9,542 nucleotides of DNA, taken from the NCBI GenBank assembly GCA_002360325.1, contig DEQG01000084.1:4456-13997 (forward strand), given 5' to 3'. Every line of letters starts with the position of its first letter. Positions within the stretch are counted from its first letter, which is position 1. Position numbers and translations under genes: made by a program. Source of the stretch: Salinicoccus sp. UBA3372. GTDB lineage: Bacteria > Bacillota > Bacilli > Staphylococcales > Salinicoccaceae. The notes below the pieces were generated by a model. That model was given only the letters and a program-made list of their open reading frames with translations, was not told the DNA's origin and did no database searches. Shown piece by piece: positions 7,514-9,542 of the stretch.

Positions 7514-8257
7514 ATGAGTTTAAAGAAATATTTACTTGCAGGCGGACTTTCTACAGTTCTGATTCTTGGAGCGTGTAACGGGGACGACACTGCTACCGAA
7601 GAAGAAACAGATGATTCTGCAACAGAAGAAACTGATGACACTGCAACTGATGATGCAGCAGATGATGAAGAGGAAGAAGACGCAGAAGAAGATACTGATA
7701 CAGAAGATGACAGCAGTGCCGATGATGAAAGTGCTGATGGAGAGAGCAGCGATGGAGAAATTACATATTCAGGAGAGTATGGTGACTTCACAGTTGCTTC
7801 ATTCGAACAGTACACTTTAGAACCGGAAGAAGCTGAGGAAGAAGATGATGATGAAGAAGAAGAGGAAGAGGAGGAAGAAGCGGAACCGACAGAACTTGTA
7901 TTGATTGAATATGAGTTCACGAATAACAGTGACGTTCCGACAACTCCTGAAGAAGCATTCGGTCTTGACCTTGCAGTCAGGCAGATGGCTGAAACCGGAG
8001 AAAGCACACTGGAAAACCTGACTATGGACCTGCCTGAGGATCACGAAAGTGCCGACCTGGCAGCACAGTCTGTAGAACTGGTTGAACCTGGTGAATCAGC
8101 AACCGCTCTGGTAGCATACGGTCCGGTTGACACTTCTCTCGAAACAGAGCTCCAAAGCCGTAACGACGAAGAGCTTAATGAAACAATCGAGCTCGAAGAC
8201 GATAGCGAAGCAGCGGATGATGAAGAGGAAGAAGACGAAGAGGAATCTGAAGAATAA
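7514..8257 (+). CDS. Hyperacidic lipoprotein with DUF5067-like domain
   Basis: 247 residues; the ATG lies 7 bases after GGGGGA. A type II signal peptide (KK at 4-5, hydrophobic 7-18, lipobox LGAC with Cys21) predicts a lipid-anchored surface protein. Residues 24-80 are a low-complexity Asp/Glu/Thr/Ser/Ala linker. Residues 83-101 (ITYSGEYGDFTVASFEQYT) and 126-140 (TELVLIEYEFTNNSD), then VELVEPGESATALVAYG (187-203), resemble the Ig-like DUF5067 domain of Gram-positive lipoproteins; that is a pattern judgement, not a database hit. An almost pure acidic run (103-124) interrupts the domain between two strands, and another ends the protein (228-247). By my count the mature part has 98 Asp/Glu of 227 residues, two Arg and no Lys. 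The role is unknown; cation binding or adaptation to salt are guesses. It is a single-gene unit with its own promoter and terminator. Confidence 0.85.
   Translation: MSLKKYLLAGGLSTVLILGACNGDDTATEEETDDSATEETDDTATDDAADDEEEEDAEEDTDTEDDSSADDESADGESSDGEITYSGEYGDFTVASFEQYTLEPEEAEEEDDDEEEEEEEEEAEPTELVLIEYEFTNNSDVPTTPEEAFGLDLAVRQMAETGESTLENLTMDLPEDHESADLAAQSVELVEPGESATALVAYGPVDTSLETELQSRNDEELNETIELEDDSEAADDEEEEDEEESEE
7820..7885 (+). repeat. Near-homopurine GAA/GAG/GAT trinucleotide tract
   Basis: This run of mainly GAA, GAG and GAT codons encodes the acidic insertion at residues 103-124 of the lipoprotein. Gains or losses of whole triplets by slippage would change the length of the acidic loop without shifting the frame. 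Confidence 0.6.
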
Positions 8258-8278
8258 TCTTATTATAGGTACAGGGCC

Positions 8279-8310
8279 GGGTCCGGATTTTAACATCCGG
8301 GCCCTTTTTT
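8279..8310 (+). terminator. Intrinsic terminator of the lipoprotein gene
   Basis: GGGTCCGGAT (8279-8288) pairs with ATCCGGGCCC (8295-8304), with one G-U wobble and a 6-nt loop, followed by six T (8305-8310). It lies 22 bases after the stop. Confidence 0.9.
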
Positions 8311-8324
8311 CATTACCATTCTGC

Positions 8325-8355
8325 TTGCTTTCTCTCCCCTGTTTCTTGTTATAAT
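8325..8355 (+). promoter_or_regulatory. Extended -10 promoter of the 87-residue gene
   Basis: TATAAT (8350-8355) is preceded by TG one base upstream (8347-8348), the extended -10 form. A weak TTGCTT (8325-8330) sits 19 nt upstream. The leader is about 22 nt, and the SD GGAGG (8372-8376) lies 7 bases before the ATG. Confidence 0.7.
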
Positions 8356-8383
8356 ATGTTTAGACCTAAATGGAGGGGTAAAT

Positions 8384-8647
8384 ATGCTGGATATTAATCT
8401 TAAAACTATTGATGCATCTGAAGAAGAAGTTGTAGTAAAAAACCACTCATTTCAAGATGTCGGACAAGCCCAGGAATTGTATGATAAATTGACCGAAGAA
8501 TATGCTGAGCAGTCAGTACCATTCTTTGATAATGATGAAAAAATTATTAAACTTGAATTAAGTAAAGATGGAAAAGATGAAATGGAATCTGAATGTTATC
8601 TGGAATACAGTGAAGAACTGTTACAGAGCTTATATAACAGACTCTAA
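8384..8647 (+). CDS. Small acidic protein of unknown function
   Basis: 87 residues; ATG with a strong SD (GGAGG, 7-base spacing). I do not recognise a family. There is no signal peptide and no membrane segment, so it is probably cytoplasmic. The sequence is acidic, about 23 Asp/Glu against eight Lys/Arg. Residues 26-43 and 74-86 look helical, and a probable strand pair lies near 46-60 (VPFFDNDEKIIKLEL). There is a single Cys at 72. A readable promoter, good SD and matched terminator make it very likely a real, independently transcribed gene. It lies between the lipoprotein gene and a convergent membrane-protein gene, and the context suggests no function. Confidence 0.8.
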   Translation: MLDINLKTIDASEEEVVVKNHSFQDVGQAQELYDKLTEEYAEQSVPFFDNDEKIIKLELSKDGKDEMESECYLEYSEELLQSLYNRL

Positions 8648-8654
8648 AACAATG

Positions 8655-8692
8655 AAGGACAGAGACTTGTAATAAAGTCCCTGTCCTTTTTT
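8655..8692. terminator. Intrinsic terminator, probably bidirectional
   Basis: AAGGACAGAGACTT (8655-8668) pairs with AAGTCCCTGTCCTT (8675-8688) around a 6-nt loop, ending in six T (8687-8692) on the plus strand. In plus-strand RNA there is one A-C mismatch (8663/8680). In minus-strand RNA the same position becomes a G-U wobble, so the stem is complete. The minus-strand T-tail is poorer (CATTGTTTT). It serves the 87-residue gene and may also end the convergent transcript. Confidence 0.85.
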
Positions 8693-8716
8693 ATTGCGTG
8701 TAATGACAGTCCGTCC

Positions 8717-9196
8717 TTATCCAAAGTCCGGCTTCAACGTGATATCGATGTCTTCATTTTCCCGCACTGTGAGCCTGAGCTCATCAGGCGATGCGTCCAG
8801 GTAATATGAATAGGCCATCTCCTCATCAGGCTGTACGACAGTCGTGCCGAGAAAATTCGAACTGAGCAGACCACTGATATCACGCACACGTTTTGAGTCG
8901 ATATCCACTACATCCCCGCCTTCTTTTCCGGATGCTCTGAAACCTGGATGATGCCCGTTGTCAAATATCTCACTGCCTTCTGAGTACATCTGTATGGAAT
9001 CTATGACGACAGATTGATCTGATTCATTCAAAATTGTAAAACGATATAGTTTTTCATCGTCAAAATCGTCAGTGATGATTTTTTCGTTTTTAACTGTGAT
9101 CTTCACTTTCGGTTTCTTTTTAACTCTCATCATCTGGATGATTATACTGACCGCAATCAGTGTCGCTGTCAATATAATGACGGTTATAATTTCCAT
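8717..9196 (-). CDS. Single-pass membrane protein with predicted beta-rich soluble domain, unknown function
   Basis: 159 residues from ATG 9196-9194, with SD AAAGGAAG nine bases upstream. I do not recognise the family. Residues 2-23 are a transmembrane helix followed by a basic cluster (RVKKKPKVK), so by the positive-inside rule the C-terminal domain should be cytoplasmic; no lipobox or cleavage site is seen. The rest alternates short hydrophobic strands and turns (VKITVKNEKI, LYRFTILNESDQSVVIDSI, MAYSYYLDASPDELRLTV), suggesting an Ig-like or similar beta-sandwich. The frame is open upstream into a PLP-enzyme domain. I start the gene here because the SD, the ATG and an abrupt change from enzyme to membrane sequence coincide. 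It may be co-transcribed with the upstream gene. Confidence 0.65.
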   Translation of the reverse strand: MEIITVIILTATLIAVSIIIQMMRVKKKPKVKITVKNEKIITDDFDDEKLYRFTILNESDQSVVIDSIQMYSEGSEIFDNGHHPGFRASGKEGGDVVDIDSKRVRDISGLLSSNFLGTTVVQPDEEMAYSYYLDASPDELRLTVRENEDIDITLKPDFG

Positions 9197-9201
9197 AGTC
9201 A

Positions 9202-9542
9202 CTAACTTCCTTTTCGATAATCTATTGTAACTTCCCCCGTGCCCCACTTCTATTTCTTCAAGCACTTCTTTATTTTCAACAGGAAATGCTTTTTCATATA
9301 AATTCGATACAGGGCATATATGGTTCATGATGACTTCGACTCTACCCCCAATTTCCACCTGATCCCTGAACTGTCTATTACTTATAATGGCATGCTCGTC
9401 GGACATCCCATCATTATTGGCGATATCTGCAAAATGCAGCGTACGTGTTGAGCTTTCATTATAAAGCTCTTTCAGTTCATCGATCGCTGCTGCTTTATAA
9501 GTATGCCCGTTCATATTTTTTCTGTAACTTACCATCCACACT
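9202..9542 (-). CDS. D-threonine aldolase/D-serine dehydratase-like PLP enzyme, C-terminal part (5' truncated, 3' end uncertain)
   Basis: Only the C-terminal region is present; the PLP-binding alanine-racemase-fold barrel lies beyond the window. Residues 47-98 of the visible frame show the D-ser_dehydrat C-terminal domain pattern. MSDEHAI matches the usual LSEEHG, VEIGGRVEVIMNHICP matches the VGDRVxxIPNHxCP motif, and NLYEKAFPVENKEVLEEIEV follows the typical strand pair. His74 and Cys76 of NHIC are the expected zinc ligands, as in chicken D-serine dehydratase. The substrate cannot be predicted from this part. As written, the frame has no stop after this domain and runs into the membrane protein ending at 8717. 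With one base removed from the G5 run at 9238-9234 (or the G4 run just before it), it would end at TAG 9204-9202; that end is used here as a hypothesis. Confidence 0.55.

Noticed and set aside
7498..8007. Minus-strand frame of 169 codons encoding a poly-serine protein opposite the lipoprotein
   Set aside because: It is the antisense image of the GAA/GAT-rich acidic codons (TTC/ATC and TCT/TCA runs). It lacks its own SD and lies opposite a gene with a strong promoter, lipobox and terminator.
1..9542. Mobile element, phage, CRISPR array, toxin-antitoxin pair or defence system
   Set aside because: I found no transposase or integrase motif, no terminal inverted repeats with target duplications, no spaced direct repeats, and no recognisable toxin or nuclease. 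Gene content is housekeeping menaquinone synthesis plus small envelope genes.

Overview
The window looks like the chromosome of a low-to-mid GC Firmicute in the family Staphylococcaceae. MenB follows the staphylococcal form from end to end, as I recall that sequence. The other men proteins and the menA/menF divergent layout also fit, and the SD and promoter style is typical of the group. A hyperacidic secreted lipoprotein and the base composition hint at a halotolerant genus such as Salinicoccus or Jeotgalicoccus, but that is inference. I see no phage, insertion sequence, CRISPR array, tRNA or rRNA.

Positions 1-6380 are dominated by menaquinone (vitamin K2) biosynthesis. A 3' fragment of yidD (plus strand) converges on a minus-strand operon read menF > menD > menH > menB > menE. 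menF/menD overlap by 4 nt. menD/menH overlap or nearly abut, depending on which menH start is used, and the menH stop lies inside the menB Shine-Dalgarno. A strong intrinsic-terminator hairpin separates menB from menE and abuts the menE ribosome binding site. menA (plus strand) diverges from menF across a short intergenic region. That region holds two copies of the dyad TTGA-N4-TCAA with centres 35 bp apart, a candidate operator. Together the six men genes convert chorismate to isochorismate (MenF), SEPHCHC (MenD), SHCHC (MenH), then, after MenC, OSB-CoA (MenE), DHNA-CoA (MenB) and demethylmenaquinone (MenA). MenC, the DHNA-CoA thioesterase and the final methyltransferase MenG are not in the window.

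Positions 7305-8700 hold two small single-gene units, each with a readable promoter and intrinsic terminator. One is a lipoprotein with a DUF5067-like Ig-type domain and an extraordinary acidic composition (98 Asp/Glu in 227 mature residues, no Lys). The other is an unrecognised 87-residue acidic protein.

Positions 8717-9542 (minus strand) hold an unrecognised single-pass membrane protein. Upstream of it is the C-terminal zinc-binding domain of a D-threonine aldolase/D-serine dehydratase-like PLP enzyme that runs off the window. The two are joined in one open frame as the sequence stands. A one-base change in an adjacent G-run would restore a normal stop and a normal gene boundary. This junction, the men operator-like dyads and the acidic lipoprotein are the points most worth a second look.
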